Positions 9,468-17,736 of a DNA stretch of 64,000 bases are shown here, piece by piece. Positions within the stretch are counted from its first letter, which is position 1. Every line of letters starts with the position of its first letter. The stretch spans positions 124,001 to 188,000 of the forward strand of contig NZ_JACOGF010000006.1 in NCBI RefSeq assembly GCF_014284335.1. Reading direction: 5' to 3'. Below the pieces are notes generated by a model that did no database searches, was not told the origin of the DNA, and worked only from the letters and a program-made list of their open reading frames with translations. Position numbers and translations under genes: made by a program. The stretch is from Undibacterium hunanense (GTDB lineage Bacteria > Pseudomonadota > Gammaproteobacteria > Burkholderiales > Burkholderiaceae_D).

Positions 9468-10664
9468 ATGCCTACTATCCATGTAATTTCTGCGACACTG
9501 AGTTTGTTGCTGTCATCTCAGGTAATTGCTCAAACCAGCGTACCCGCCACACCTGAAATAGCCGTGGAAAAAAATGTTCCGGTCAACACTGTTACTACTG
9601 CTACTACTGTTAACAGTGCGAGTTCGCTGAAGGACAAGCTACAAGCCATGTTCAACACAGCCTGTAGCAAGGATGAATTTTCTGGTGCCTACCTTGTCGC
9701 CAAAGGCAATCAGATCATCAGCGAGGCAGCATGCGGTGAAGCCAGCAAGCGCTATCACGTCGCCAATACTATCGATACACGATTCAACGTTGCCTCGGTC
9801 GGCAAAATGTTTACCGCCGTTGGCATAGGCCAGCTCGCAGAAGCCGGGCGTTTGTCGTATCGCGACCCAGTGAGCAAATACCTGGATGCAAGCTGGCTGG
9901 CACCAGCCGTGGCCAAGAAAATTACGGTAGGCCAGTTACTGTCCCACACATCGGGTCTGGGGGATATTTTTAATCCCCAATTTCTTAATGGCCCTTACAT
10001 GCAATTGGCGACACTCAAAGACCTGGATGGCTACAAGACATTTACACATGATGCCACTCCCGTTTTTGAACCAGGCAGCAATTATTTTTACAGCAACATA
10101 GGCATGCTTTTACTGGGAGCAATCATAGAAAAGGTATCCGGGCAAAGTTACTATGACTATGTGCGCCAGCATGTTTTTTTACCTGCAGGTATGAACAGCA
10201 CCGATAACTATGTCAGAGACGAGGGGACAGAAAACCTTGCTACCGGCTATATGGACAAAAAAGAGAGAACAGCAGGCAAAAAAGAGAATACCTACCTGAT
10301 GCTATTGCGCGGTGCCCCTTACGGTGCCGGCTATTCAACCGTGCATGACCTGTTGCGCTTTGCGCAGGCACTGCAAATGGACAAGCTGCTAAAACCAGCA
10401 ACGCGTAAGCTGTTTTGGCAAGACCACACCGCTGGCCGCGCAGACAAGGGTAGCTATGGGTACGGTTTTGAATTGGGTACCGGCACACTGGGCAAAGTCG
10501 CAGGCCACAGCGGACAAATGCCAGGCGTTTATAGCAAGCTGGATATGTATCTGGACAAGGCTTATACGATCGTTGTGCTGTCCAACTATGACCCTGGCCT
10601 CTTGCCTTTGGCGGAGCGTATTGCCATGGTGCTGGAGAGTTTGTCGGAACCAGTCTCGCAGTAA
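9468..10664 (+). CDS. Secreted beta-lactamase-family (class C / CubicO) serine hydrolase
   Basis: A 398-residue exported protein with signal peptide (ISATLSLLLSSQVIAQ), a Thr/Val-rich linker, then a penicillin-binding-fold domain. Catalytic motifs are visible: SxxK as S110-V-G-K113, the YxN motif as Y208-S-N210, and HSG near residue 343 in place of KTG. HTSGL at about 160 is typical of CubicO/esterase-like members. AAGGGAA precedes the ATG. Members include esterases, D-aminopeptidases and peptidoglycan-active enzymes; true beta-lactamase activity is not implied. It stands alone in its operon. Confidence 0.88.
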   Translation: MPTIHVISATLSLLLSSQVIAQTSVPATPEIAVEKNVPVNTVTTATTVNSASSLKDKLQAMFNTACSKDEFSGAYLVAKGNQIISEAACGEASKRYHVANTIDTRFNVASVGKMFTAVGIGQLAEAGRLSYRDPVSKYLDASWLAPAVAKKITVGQLLSHTSGLGDIFNPQFLNGPYMQLATLKDLDGYKTFTHDATPVFEPGSNYFYSNIGMLLLGAIIEKVSGQSYYDYVRQHVFLPAGMNSTDNYVRDEGTENLATGYMDKKERTAGKKENTYLMLLRGAPYGAGYSTVHDLLRFAQALQMDKLLKPATRKLFWQDHTAGRADKGSYGYGFELGTGTLGKVAGHSGQMPGVYSKLDMYLDKAYTIVVLSNYDPGLLPLAERIAMVLESLSEPVSQ

Positions 10665-10807
10665 ACTGGCTCACCTTGCATGGCATATGATAAGCATGGT
10701 CGCGCCCCTGAGGCATATAGCCACTTGCCGCATCAAAGCAGGAAATGTTGAAGACAATTCGTGCGCGGTACACCTGGGTTACTGCTATTCAGGGGTGTGT
10801 GATTTTT

Positions 10808-10855
10808 TGCCGATAAAAGTATTGTACCGATTGAGATACGCAGTATTTGTCGGCA
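10808..10855. repeat. Inverted repeat (10-bp arms)
   Basis: TGCCGATAAA at 10808-10817 and TTTGTCGGCA at 10846-10855 pair over ten bases with one G-T-type mismatch and a 28-base loop. The repeat lies next to the duplicated gene tail at 10863-10932. Its role is unknown; it may be a decayed element end. Confidence 0.35.
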
Positions 10856-10859
10856 TGAA

Positions 10860-10937
10860 TTACGCATTGCCGATTTTGTCGACAGCACCGTAAATAGTAC
10901 GGGCAGCGGCGCACGGGCTCATCACCTGCGCCGTCAT
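10860..10937 (-). pseudogene. Stray duplicate of the 3' end of the gene at 14978-15517
   Basis: Bases 10863-10932 match 14999-15068 at 61 of 70 positions without gaps. Read on the minus strand they encode QVMSPCAAARTIYGAVDKIGNA followed by TAA, closely matching the C-terminus VMGLCAVARTIYGATDKSGNA of the membrane protein encoded at 14978-15517. Upstream of this tail the similarity fades within a few residues, and no complete gene is present. This looks like the remnant of a second copy after deletion or recombination. Confidence 0.7.
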
Positions 10938-11287
10938 TGGCACGATCAGCATGCACTTACTCCGCTCGCCCCAGACACAACGTTCCAGAGGCATGTTGAC
11001 CCCCTTGTTATTTTAAGTCGATTGCAATCCCCCTCCAGCCTGCTTCGCCTCAAATGTTGCTTAATGCATCATTAATATAAATTCAGCAAAATAATGCTGG
11101 AATTTCTATTATCATATAGTAAAGTCATTATATTAATTTATACTGCCTGTCTGCCGCTTGTCTACCGCCGTTATAAGAGGTGGCAGACGGCTAGCAGGCA
11201 GGCAAAAAACTGGCCTTATGGTCAGCCTGCTTTTTACTCCACCCTTTTCACCCGCGACACCAACTTGCCAGCTATAGGAGAAGCGCC
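10938..11287. other. Intergenic region upstream of the VioB-like pair
   Basis: About 350 bases with no supportable gene. The part near 11040-11150 is AT-rich and would be a natural place for the promoter of the following operon. An imperfect hairpin surrounds GTTATAA at about 11155-11195 (GTCTACCGCC ... GAGGTGGCAGAC). Confidence 0.35.
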
Positions 11288-11350
11288 ATGAACACCTCAT
11301 TGATTCTTGCCAGCCGCCAGCAGCCACACCCCAGCAGGGGGCAAGCATGA
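11288..11350 (+). CDS. 20-codon leader peptide overlapping the ferritin-like gene
   Basis: An ATG at 11288 with a good ribosome binding site (GGAG 7 bases upstream) opens a 20-codon frame that ends in TGA at 11348-11350. This stop overlaps the ATG of the next gene as ATGA. The predicted peptide starts MNTSLILASRQQ and is not a typical signal peptide. The ferritin-like gene has only a purine run (AGGGGG) of its own, so translational coupling through this leader is plausible. Alternatively it is a small protein of unknown function or chance. Confidence 0.45.
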   Translation: MNTSLILASRQQPHPSRGQA

Positions 11351-12354
11351 TACGCCTGCAACTCAATCCCATTGCCAGTGTTGCCGATGCCCAGGCCATG
11401 TTGCAAACCGCCATCAATGTTGAATTTGGCACCCTGCCGCCCTACCTGTATGCTCAGCTCAGCATACTGCCCGGCAGCAATGCCCCGGCCATGGCGCGCC
11501 TGCAAACCATTACCCATCAGGAAATGATCCACCTCTGCCTGAGTGCAAACATTCTCAATGCCCTTGGCGGCAGTCCCAAGCTGGTGGCACCGGTTTATCC
11601 TGGCCCCTTGCCTGGCGACATCGGCTTTGACGGCAAAGTGCTAACCCTGCACCTGCTGCCTTTTGGCAAGTACGCCATGAAACAAGGCATGGACATAGAA
11701 ATGCCGGTCGATCCGATCGACTTCCCACAACTCAAAATGACCACCTTGGTTGCCACCAAGGCTGTCACCATAGGCCAGTTCTATGAAGCCCTCGATGCCT
11801 ACCTGAAATCCCTGCCCGCCACCGCCTGGCAGATCAACCGCAACCAGATCAGCGACGCCCAGTTCTTCCCTGGTCAGATCTTTGCCGTCAACAACTATGC
11901 CGATGCCCACCGCGCTATCCAGGTTATCGTCTCCGAAGGCGAAGCCACCAGCACCAGCCCGCTCGATTTCAGCAACGAACTCGCGCACTTCTACCGCTTT
12001 GAAGAAATCTACCGCAACCAGGTGCTCACCAGCATCCCAGGCAAACCCGGCTTTGCCTGGGGCGAGCCGCTAGGCGTTGACTTTGCCAAATCCTATCCCG
12101 CCGTTGCCGACCCACAATTGCTCGACTACAGCAAGCAGCCAGAAGCCGCCCGCGCCGCCCAGCAAGCCTGCACGGTCGCCTACACCGCCATGGTCGACAG
12201 CCTGAACCTGGCTTTGAACGGCGATGCCGCCCAACTCGGCATTGCCGTGCGTCGCATGTTTGACCTGCGCATGGCCGCCATTCACGTCCTGCAGACACCG
12301 CTGGCCGACAAGAGCAAAGTGGCCGGCCCGGCCTTCATCTACCACGCTGCCTGA
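11347..12354 (+). CDS. Ferritin-like diiron protein of the VioB/RebD C-terminal type
   Basis: A 335-residue protein matching the ferritin-like domain (PF12902 type) found at the C-terminus of VioB, RebD and StaD, the iminophenyl-pyruvate/indole-pyruvate-imine dimer synthases. Diiron-like ligands are visible: E26 (INVEFGTLPPYLYAQL), the ExxH motif E59-M-I-H62 (HQEMIHLCLSANILNALGG), and E197/E199 with ELAHFYRFEEI at 211-221. The segment FYEALDAYL...VIVSEGEA...ELAHFYRFEEIY parallels the corresponding part of VioB as I remember it. Codon use is strongly C-ending, unlike the AT-rich gene at 16.2 kb. The next gene, 35 bases on, encodes the matching VioB N-terminal half. Substrate unknown; no amino-acid oxidase partner is in the window. 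Confidence 0.85.
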   Translation: MIRLQLNPIASVADAQAMLQTAINVEFGTLPPYLYAQLSILPGSNAPAMARLQTITHQEMIHLCLSANILNALGGSPKLVAPVYPGPLPGDIGFDGKVLTLHLLPFGKYAMKQGMDIEMPVDPIDFPQLKMTTLVATKAVTIGQFYEALDAYLKSLPATAWQINRNQISDAQFFPGQIFAVNNYADAHRAIQVIVSEGEATSTSPLDFSNELAHFYRFEEIYRNQVLTSIPGKPGFAWGEPLGVDFAKSYPAVADPQLLDYSKQPEAARAAQQACTVAYTAMVDSLNLALNGDAAQLGIAVRRMFDLRMAAIHVLQTPLADKSKVAGPAFIYHAA

Positions 12355-12389
12355 ACACGGCACACTGCAACGATCACGGGAGAAACAGC

Positions 12390-14285
12390 ATGAGCATTCT
12401 GCAATTACCACGCATCCACTTCAAGGGACAAATGTCCTGGGACCCCATCGTCACCAACAACTACCCCAAGTTCTATGATGAAGACAATGCCCAAACCGTC
12501 TTGACACCAACCGAAAGCATGAAGCAGTTCCGCCAGGCCGCCATCGAAGCGGCCAAGGGTGGCAACTGGAACCCGGACGGCACCCACCGCGCCGCCTTCT
12601 TTGAGACCAGCGTCACCGCCGTTGACCTCGGCCATGGCGCGGTCACTACCGACAAACTATGCGGCGCACCGGCTCTCCTCAACGCCATGCTGGTTGACCT
12701 GGAACCGTATGGCGCCTGCACCTCACAATTGTTCTTTGACACGCTGCGCTTTGGCATAGACGGCGGCTGCCGCATTGTTGCCCCGCGCAATGAACGCTTC
12801 ACCGCGCGCTACATCAACTTTGGCCGCAACTCATTCGGCTTTACTGCTGGCGGCGCCTCCGTCAACTGGCAAACTACCTTCGCCACCGCTGGCCTCACCA
12901 TCAACAGCCACGGCAGCGATGCCCTGCACGCCCTGCAGCAAGCCCTGTATGAACCCGATGCACTCGGCCTGGTGGTCAGCTTCAATGCCTACCGCACCAT
13001 CTATTTTGATGATCCCACGCTGCAAAATGGCGTCCCCATACCGGTACAAAAACAACGCGACCTGCTCTACAAAAAATTGCTGGCTGGTGGCTTCCAGCCC
13101 AATCCCGCCCGCAGCCTCATCGTCGGCACCATCGGCGTCTGGCGCAAAGGCGAAGCCGCGCACGAACCAAGTGACCGCGCCCTGCTGCCCGATGCCAATG
13201 CCAAAGCCTTTGTCGCCACCGCCCACGCCCGCATAGATCGTGGCCATGTCAACCTTGACCTCTCCAACAGCATCAGCGAAACCGGCGCTGCCCTCATCAA
13301 ACAAGACCTTGGCACCCTGCAAGTGGTGGCCGTCGATGCCGCCAGCAAAAAAGAATACCAGCTGGCCAGCTTCAACTACCCACAATATGACCGCCACGCC
13401 TATGAAGCCAGCGCCGGCATCGTCAGCGTGCCTCTCAATCCAGCCTTAAGCGCCGCCGACCTGGCCCATGCCGAATTGGCTGACTGGCAATTACGCAGCA
13501 GCAAAGAAGGTTTGCTGCTGAGTGAATCGGCAACACGCATCATCCCGCAAAGCCCCAACCTCTATCTCGACCAGGGCCCGGCTGGCAACACCAAAATGCA
13601 AGTCTACCTGCATGGCAAACCCCTGCACAAAATCAGCGACATCACCGTCTATAAAACCGATGCCGCTGGCCAAACCATCACCGGCACGCAAGAGCTCAAA
13701 ACCAATGCCCAGGGCCAGCTCGTCATCAGCGCCGACGCCAGCGCTGGTCAGGTGTATGCCTACCTGCCCCTGATTGGCAAAAACTTGCCTCCGCCCGATC
13801 TGAGCAACGGCATCGACACCCAGACCTACACCTATGCCTATGTGCGCGTACTGCCCGCCGACAGTGCCACCGCCGCCCTGCCCCCAACCTGGGACAATGT
13901 GTATAAAAACGTCCTCATCAACTGGAACGCCATGGCCCCCTGCATGGACAACTGGCTAGACCTGGCCAACCCCGTGCAAGTCCACAACTACGCCAGCATC
14001 CTGCACCGTCTGACCGACCCCAAAGCCTTTGAAAGCTACCTCTTCATGCCCGTCACCCGCGACATGACAGTCGGCCAGCGCAGCCTGCTCAACAACTTCC
14101 TCAAACAAGCCCTGCCCCACCCAGTCGAACTGGCAGAAAAAATCGCCCCCCACACTTTGGCCGCAGCAGCTCCAACACCGGCAGCAACGCCAGTCAGCGA
14201 CAGCATCGCGCCCCAGCAACAGCCAACCGGCAAGCCCAATTTTTCCGAGCTAAGCCGCAGCCTGCGCAATGTCGATCATGAATAG
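12390..14285 (+). CDS. VioB N-terminal-half homologue, separate polypeptide
   Basis: A 631-residue protein that resembles the N-terminal two thirds of VioB. It begins SILQLPRIHFKGQ (VioB: SILDFPRIHFRG). It has GTIGVWRKGE near residue 246 followed by a RALLPDAN segment, NLYLDQGP near 390, and a C-terminal WDNVYKNVLINWNAMAPCMDNWLDLANPV...LHRLTDPKAFESYLFMPVTRDMT block that parallels the VioB region just before its linker. The last about 45 residues are Ala/Pro/Thr-rich (AAAAPTPAATPVSDSIAPQQQPTG), like an interdomain linker that leads nowhere. No signal peptide. GGGAG lies 8 bases before the ATG. It probably forms a complex with the ferritin-like partner encoded just upstream; that is inference from fused VioB. 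Confidence 0.82.
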   Translation: MSILQLPRIHFKGQMSWDPIVTNNYPKFYDEDNAQTVLTPTESMKQFRQAAIEAAKGGNWNPDGTHRAAFFETSVTAVDLGHGAVTTDKLCGAPALLNAMLVDLEPYGACTSQLFFDTLRFGIDGGCRIVAPRNERFTARYINFGRNSFGFTAGGASVNWQTTFATAGLTINSHGSDALHALQQALYEPDALGLVVSFNAYRTIYFDDPTLQNGVPIPVQKQRDLLYKKLLAGGFQPNPARSLIVGTIGVWRKGEAAHEPSDRALLPDANAKAFVATAHARIDRGHVNLDLSNSISETGAALIKQDLGTLQVVAVDAASKKEYQLASFNYPQYDRHAYEASAGIVSVPLNPALSAADLAHAELADWQLRSSKEGLLLSESATRIIPQSPNLYLDQGPAGNTKMQVYLHGKPLHKISDITVYKTDAAGQTITGTQELKTNAQGQLVISADASAGQVYAYLPLIGKNLPPPDLSNGIDTQTYTYAYVRVLPADSATAALPPTWDNVYKNVLINWNAMAPCMDNWLDLANPVQVHNYASILHRLTDPKAFESYLFMPVTRDMTVGQRSLLNNFLKQALPHPVELAEKIAPHTLAAAAPTPAATPVSDSIAPQQQPTGKPNFSELSRSLRNVDHE

Positions 14286-14344
14286 GGAGACGTGAAACAG
14301 AAAGAAGTGAAATAGAGAGAAGTAGCGCAGGCAGCACCAAGGCA

Positions 14345-14376
14345 GGGCGCAGGCTTTTGTTCAAGAACCTGCGCCC
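14345..14376 (+). terminator. GC-rich hairpin after the VioB-like pair
   Basis: GGGCGCAGG (14345-14353) and CCTGCGCCC (14368-14376) form a perfect 9-bp stem with a 14-base loop, 60 bases after the stop of the VioB-like gene. No U-tract follows, so if it ends transcription it would not be a standard intrinsic terminator. An imperfect 15-base tandem repeat (GTGAAACAGAAAGAA / GTGAAATAGAGAGAA) lies between the stop and this hairpin. Confidence 0.35.
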
Positions 14377-14387
14377 TCATCGTCAAA

Positions 14388-14801
14388 GACGAATACAGGG
14401 AATTGGCGAACATCTATGTCGATCGCGGCCCTGATGCAGCACTGGCACAACAGGTGGCAACCCAATTGATGGCACACGATGCGTTGGGAGTGCATGCCAG
14501 AGATGAGTCAGGTATTACCGACATGTTAAGCGCCAAACTATTGCAGGCAGAATTCGCGTCGGCAATCAGCTTTGCCTTGGGTTGTTTGCTCCCATTGCTG
14601 ATCGTGGTATTTGCGCCGGTTGATCAACTGATTTTATTTGTAGGAATCGGCTCACTACTCTTTCTTGCTACCCCTGGCGGTCTAGCCGCGAGGGTCGGCG
14701 GTGCTAACGTCATAAAAGGCATTGTTCGTATGACATTCTGAAATGTACTTGCGATGGGCGCAACAGCCGCAATTGGCAGCATATTCGGCATATTGGGATA
14801 A
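14388..14801 (+). pseudogene. Decayed VIT/CCC1-family iron/manganese transporter (C-terminal part)
   Basis: The frame reads DEYRELANIYVDRGPDAALAQQVATQLMAHDALGVHARDE..., then two membrane segments (ISFALGCLLPLLIVVFAP and LILFVGIGSLLFLATPGGLAARVGGANVIKG). This is the characteristic C-terminal half of bacterial VIT-family transporters. The N-terminal membrane part is missing. After IVRMTF an in-frame TGA at 14739-14741 stands where family members have Trp, and the frame continues NVLAMGATAAIGSIFGILG to a TAA at 14799-14801. It is therefore truncated and interrupted. The intact part without the tail would be 112 residues from 14403 (TTG) and is unlikely to transport. Confidence 0.8.
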
Positions 14802-14977
14802 CAGATCCCTCTAGAAATTTTCACCAGCGAATTGTGGTTCTGTCGCAATAAGAGGCCGCCCCTGCTGCCATCAGGAGCAGAAGAAAATGCGCGGCTTTAC
14901 TTCCGATAAGACTAGGGATGCAGATTGGGACACCCCGCATTTTCCAGCATGAATGAAATCTGCTGGCGAAGTGCCGC

Positions 14978-15517
14978 TTAAAACGTCGATTCCCATTGCG
15001 CATTGCCGCTTTTATCGGTCGCACCGTAAATAGTACGGGCAACGGCGCACAGGCCCATCACCTGCACCATCAACAGATACCATCCAGCCCCACCCGCAGC
15101 CACGGAATCACTGGTATGGTTGTCCAGGTGCATGGTGTGTTTGACTTTGGTCACGTAAAGCGAGATGAACTCCATAAATGAAGCAGGTGAAAAGTGTGCC
15201 ACACTGCCCATCAAATAGAAACACACGTAGATACCCAGAAAAATTTGCACAGCAAAAGCGACTGCGACCACCAGCAAAAAGGCAAAATCGATTCGCTTTG
15301 CCTGGAACTTGAAGATGTTCGCCGCGAAGTAAAAACCACTCATGGCGATAAAACCCATGACAATGGCACCTATCGGCAGAACGACCAGGTAAGAGAAAGA
15401 AAAAAGATTGATTCCAGTCCAGCGCCACATCAAGGTGTTGAAGACACTAAGCAGCAAAGAGCTCATCAGGCAACATAACCAGGTAATTGGTCTTGCATGC
15501 GTCAATGTATTTGTCAC
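14978..15517 (-). CDS. Small integral membrane protein of unknown function
   Basis: A 179-residue protein with about four hydrophobic segments: ITWLCCLMSSLLLSVFNTLMW, FSYLVVLPIGAIVMGFIAMSGFYFAANIF, FAFLLVVAVAFAVQIFLGIYVCFYLMG and GWYLLMVQVMGLCAVARTIYG. Between segments three and four is a polar loop (KVKHTMHLDNHTSDS). No family is recognised. A 70-base copy of its 3' end lies 4.1 kb upstream at 10863-10932, so the gene or its neighbourhood has been duplicated and partly lost. Confidence 0.65.
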   Translation of the reverse strand: MTNTLTHARPITWLCCLMSSLLLSVFNTLMWRWTGINLFSFSYLVVLPIGAIVMGFIAMSGFYFAANIFKFQAKRIDFAFLLVVAVAFAVQIFLGIYVCFYLMGSVAHFSPASFMEFISLYVTKVKHTMHLDNHTSDSVAAGGAGWYLLMVQVMGLCAVARTIYGATDKSGNAQWESTF

Positions 15518-16185
15518 GGAATTGCCTTGAAGGTGGTAGTGAGACGAATAAGGATGTGGCAGTCTCGGTATCTAATTACATCCTGCTATCAATCACCGTT
15601 ACCGCCACCAAATTCATCTATTCCACGTCAGAAGATTTCCTGTCCGCCAACGCCGACCACCTAGACAGCTTCGACCTGCCGCTGATAGCAAGACAGTTCG
15701 ACTTGTTAGTGACATAGCATCCGCGCAACGACAATGATCCAGTCACCGGTAGTGATTGGAGCAGTTGGGGGCGGAGATTGTTGCCGGGGTTGAATTAGGG
15801 GTACGTCCAGACCAGCATAAGAGTAGAAGCTGCTGCCACCGAACACAGAAAAAAACTTGTCCAATCTGTCCTACGCAATAGATCACTAGCACATTGCTGG
15901 CGAACAACAGCATCACAGACATTCTCACCACCGCATCCGGCAACATGACCACCATGGCGGCGTGAAAGTCATTACAAACAAAGACTGGTTCGCCGCCCTC
16001 CATCAGGCACTGAGGAAATCTATCATATCTATGCCGAGAGTTTCAAGGTTGAAAAGCATTTAAACAAGATTTTGGCAGAAGCGCAGGGCATTGTGGATTG
16101 GCGTTGTCTCCATTAGATAGGAAGAGACTTTAGCATTAAAGGCGGTCGCCTAACCTTTGACTCTTGAGTAATCCTTAAGATCTAA
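15518..16185. other. Gene-poor accessory stretch with possible gene debris
   Basis: About 670 bases with short frames only. Bases about 15595-15717 read in one frame as a plausible protein tail (TKFIYSTSEDFLSANADHLD..., stop at 15715-15717) without a recognised family. Bases 15962-16116 hold another possible remnant, listed separately. Nothing here shows transposase motifs. Confidence 0.4.
15962..16116 (+). pseudogene. Possible frameshifted remnant of a small gene
   Basis: From a GTG at 15962 the frame reads VKVITNKDWFAALHQA. A shift to another frame near 16008 then continues TEEIYHIYAESFKVEKHLNKILAEAQGIVDWRCLH to a TAG at 16114-16116. Both pieces look like coding sequence in composition, but neither is complete. 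The family is not recognised. The call rests on appearance only. Confidence 0.3.
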
Positions 16186-17625
16186 CTAATCTCGATAAAG
16201 GCGCTTCTCCAAAAGGTTATAAACGGTCACGCTGAAAACTGCACCGCGAATTTCAAGTGCATGCAACCTTGCCTTGAGCAGATCAGCATTAAAATCATAG
16301 GTTTTGAGGCATTGATGTGCGCTGATCATATCGGAAAGTAGTGCATAATTTTTTTTATGCACTTCTAACTTGGGATCATCCCTTTTACGAATCCAACGTA
16401 TTGCAGTGATCCCCCAAAACAACAACCAGAAACCACTTTCGCTTATAAAATTTGCGACGCTAGCAGCAATGGCCGTAAGTCCCAATGAATATGCTTCACA
16501 GAATATAGACCCCAGACCTTCGGTGAGCGATAGACGCAACTGCTTCCAATAACCAACAGGCTCTATTGATTCAGCGATTGGGAAACCTAACAAATGATTT
16601 TTTGCCAGTATAGTTCTGGCAAAATTAATAGTTTCTGAATAGATGAGCGCATTGATAATCGCCCATTCGAGTAATGGTGAACACAATTGCTTGTGCTCGT
16701 AATAAAGACGAGCTAATTCTTCTATTTCCTCAACGTTCGGTGACAATCGCTGGGCATTCAATTCTGATGCGGCTTCGCCTGTTCGTAACACCTGCATAAT
16801 AGGTACGTGTATCCAGACGCGGTCATATGATGAGATGAGCTTATCTGACAATGATTTCGGCAAATCAGAAACCTGCTCCAAAAATTCAGTAGGGGATAAA
16901 CGAAACAAATTTTGAGGAATTCTCTCTACTGTGTTTTCCTCCATGGAATGAAATGAACTTACAAGATAACTCATAATTTCATCCAAAGTTTCAATCACAT
17001 TCCATCTGGTTGCACTCAAGTCTTGTAGCGCCAGTCCAGACGACAACTCAACGCCAATACGATACCTCAGCGCCCAACGCTTCGATAGAACTTTCTCGGC
17101 GACAGCCTGATAGTAGCTACTGTCTTCATAGTTCTGCGGGACAACTTTGACAAAATGCTGGGAACTTTCCAAATGTAGGGTGGCAGCTTTAGCCCTTACA
17201 TTTGCAAAGTCCCGCTCAACAGTAAATTTATTTACCCAGTCAGAAAGTTCTAAATAGAGATTGCACCTGCTATGAGAAATTATGAGGCTTGCCCTAAGAG
17301 CTTCAAATAGTGACTTGGAAACTAGGACCGACACGGTCATCCGAACATCTTTGGGAAACTGGCCGTAACTCTCAAGGTAATTAAACATGAAACATTCAAC
17401 GTGGTCTTCCTCTCTGTCGGCCACAACTTGAATTCTTACTTCGCATTGAGTCAGCTTGGCAGTCTTGTCAGGGTAACCTTCATGAAGTACTTGTACATAT
17501 GGATAGCGCAATAATCCCACACCAAAAATTTCGGTAGTAAGCAACTCATTATCTTCGGTTTTCTGCAAAGTTACGCGGGTAGTAAGTTGTGCAACTTCGA
17601 TACAAAGCTCTTGGCTCGATAGCAT
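16186..17625 (-). CDS. AT-rich orphan gene, 479-residue protein of unknown function
   Basis: A complete frame with a good ribosome binding site (AAAAGGAAGAAT before ATG at 17625). The gene is visibly richer in A and T and uses codons unlike its neighbours, which suggests horizontal acquisition. The protein has no signal peptide. The first 200 residues look beta-rich (GVGLLRYPYVQVLHEGYPDKTAKLTQCEVRIQVVADREED), and the middle is helical. One hydrophobic segment lies near residue 395-410 (FISESGFWLLFWGITAIRWI), followed by a basic patch (RKRDDPK). No catalytic motif is recognised. It ends an operon-less island and points toward the ssb gene end. Confidence 0.65.
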   Translation of the reverse strand: MLSSQELCIEVAQLTTRVTLQKTEDNELLTTEIFGVGLLRYPYVQVLHEGYPDKTAKLTQCEVRIQVVADREEDHVECFMFNYLESYGQFPKDVRMTVSVLVSKSLFEALRASLIISHSRCNLYLELSDWVNKFTVERDFANVRAKAATLHLESSQHFVKVVPQNYEDSSYYQAVAEKVLSKRWALRYRIGVELSSGLALQDLSATRWNVIETLDEIMSYLVSSFHSMEENTVERIPQNLFRLSPTEFLEQVSDLPKSLSDKLISSYDRVWIHVPIMQVLRTGEAASELNAQRLSPNVEEIEELARLYYEHKQLCSPLLEWAIINALIYSETINFARTILAKNHLLGFPIAESIEPVGYWKQLRLSLTEGLGSIFCEAYSLGLTAIAASVANFISESGFWLLFWGITAIRWIRKRDDPKLEVHKKNYALLSDMISAHQCLKTYDFNADLLKARLHALEIRGAVFSVTVYNLLEKRLYRD

Positions 17626-17674
17626 ATTCTTCCTTTTCAGTCGTATAGCAAATGAACCACAAAAATGTGCTTAT

Positions 17675-17708
17675 AAAAAAACCCACTCCTCTCTCGAAGA
17701 ACGGGCTT
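17675..17708 (-). terminator. Intrinsic terminator after ssb
   Basis: Read on the minus strand, AAGCCC ... GGGTTT pairs over six bases with one G-U. The loop contains a smaller TCT-TCG-AGA hairpin, and a run of seven T follows. It lies about 30 bases after the ssb stop. Confidence 0.6.
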
Positions 17709-17736
17709 GAATCGATATCAATACAATTTACTCGAA

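Noticed and set aside
15487..15717. A 76-codon plus-strand frame in the accessory stretch
   Set aside because: The second half looks somewhat protein-like, but the start is within the reverse-strand gene end region, without a ribosome binding site and without a recognised family.
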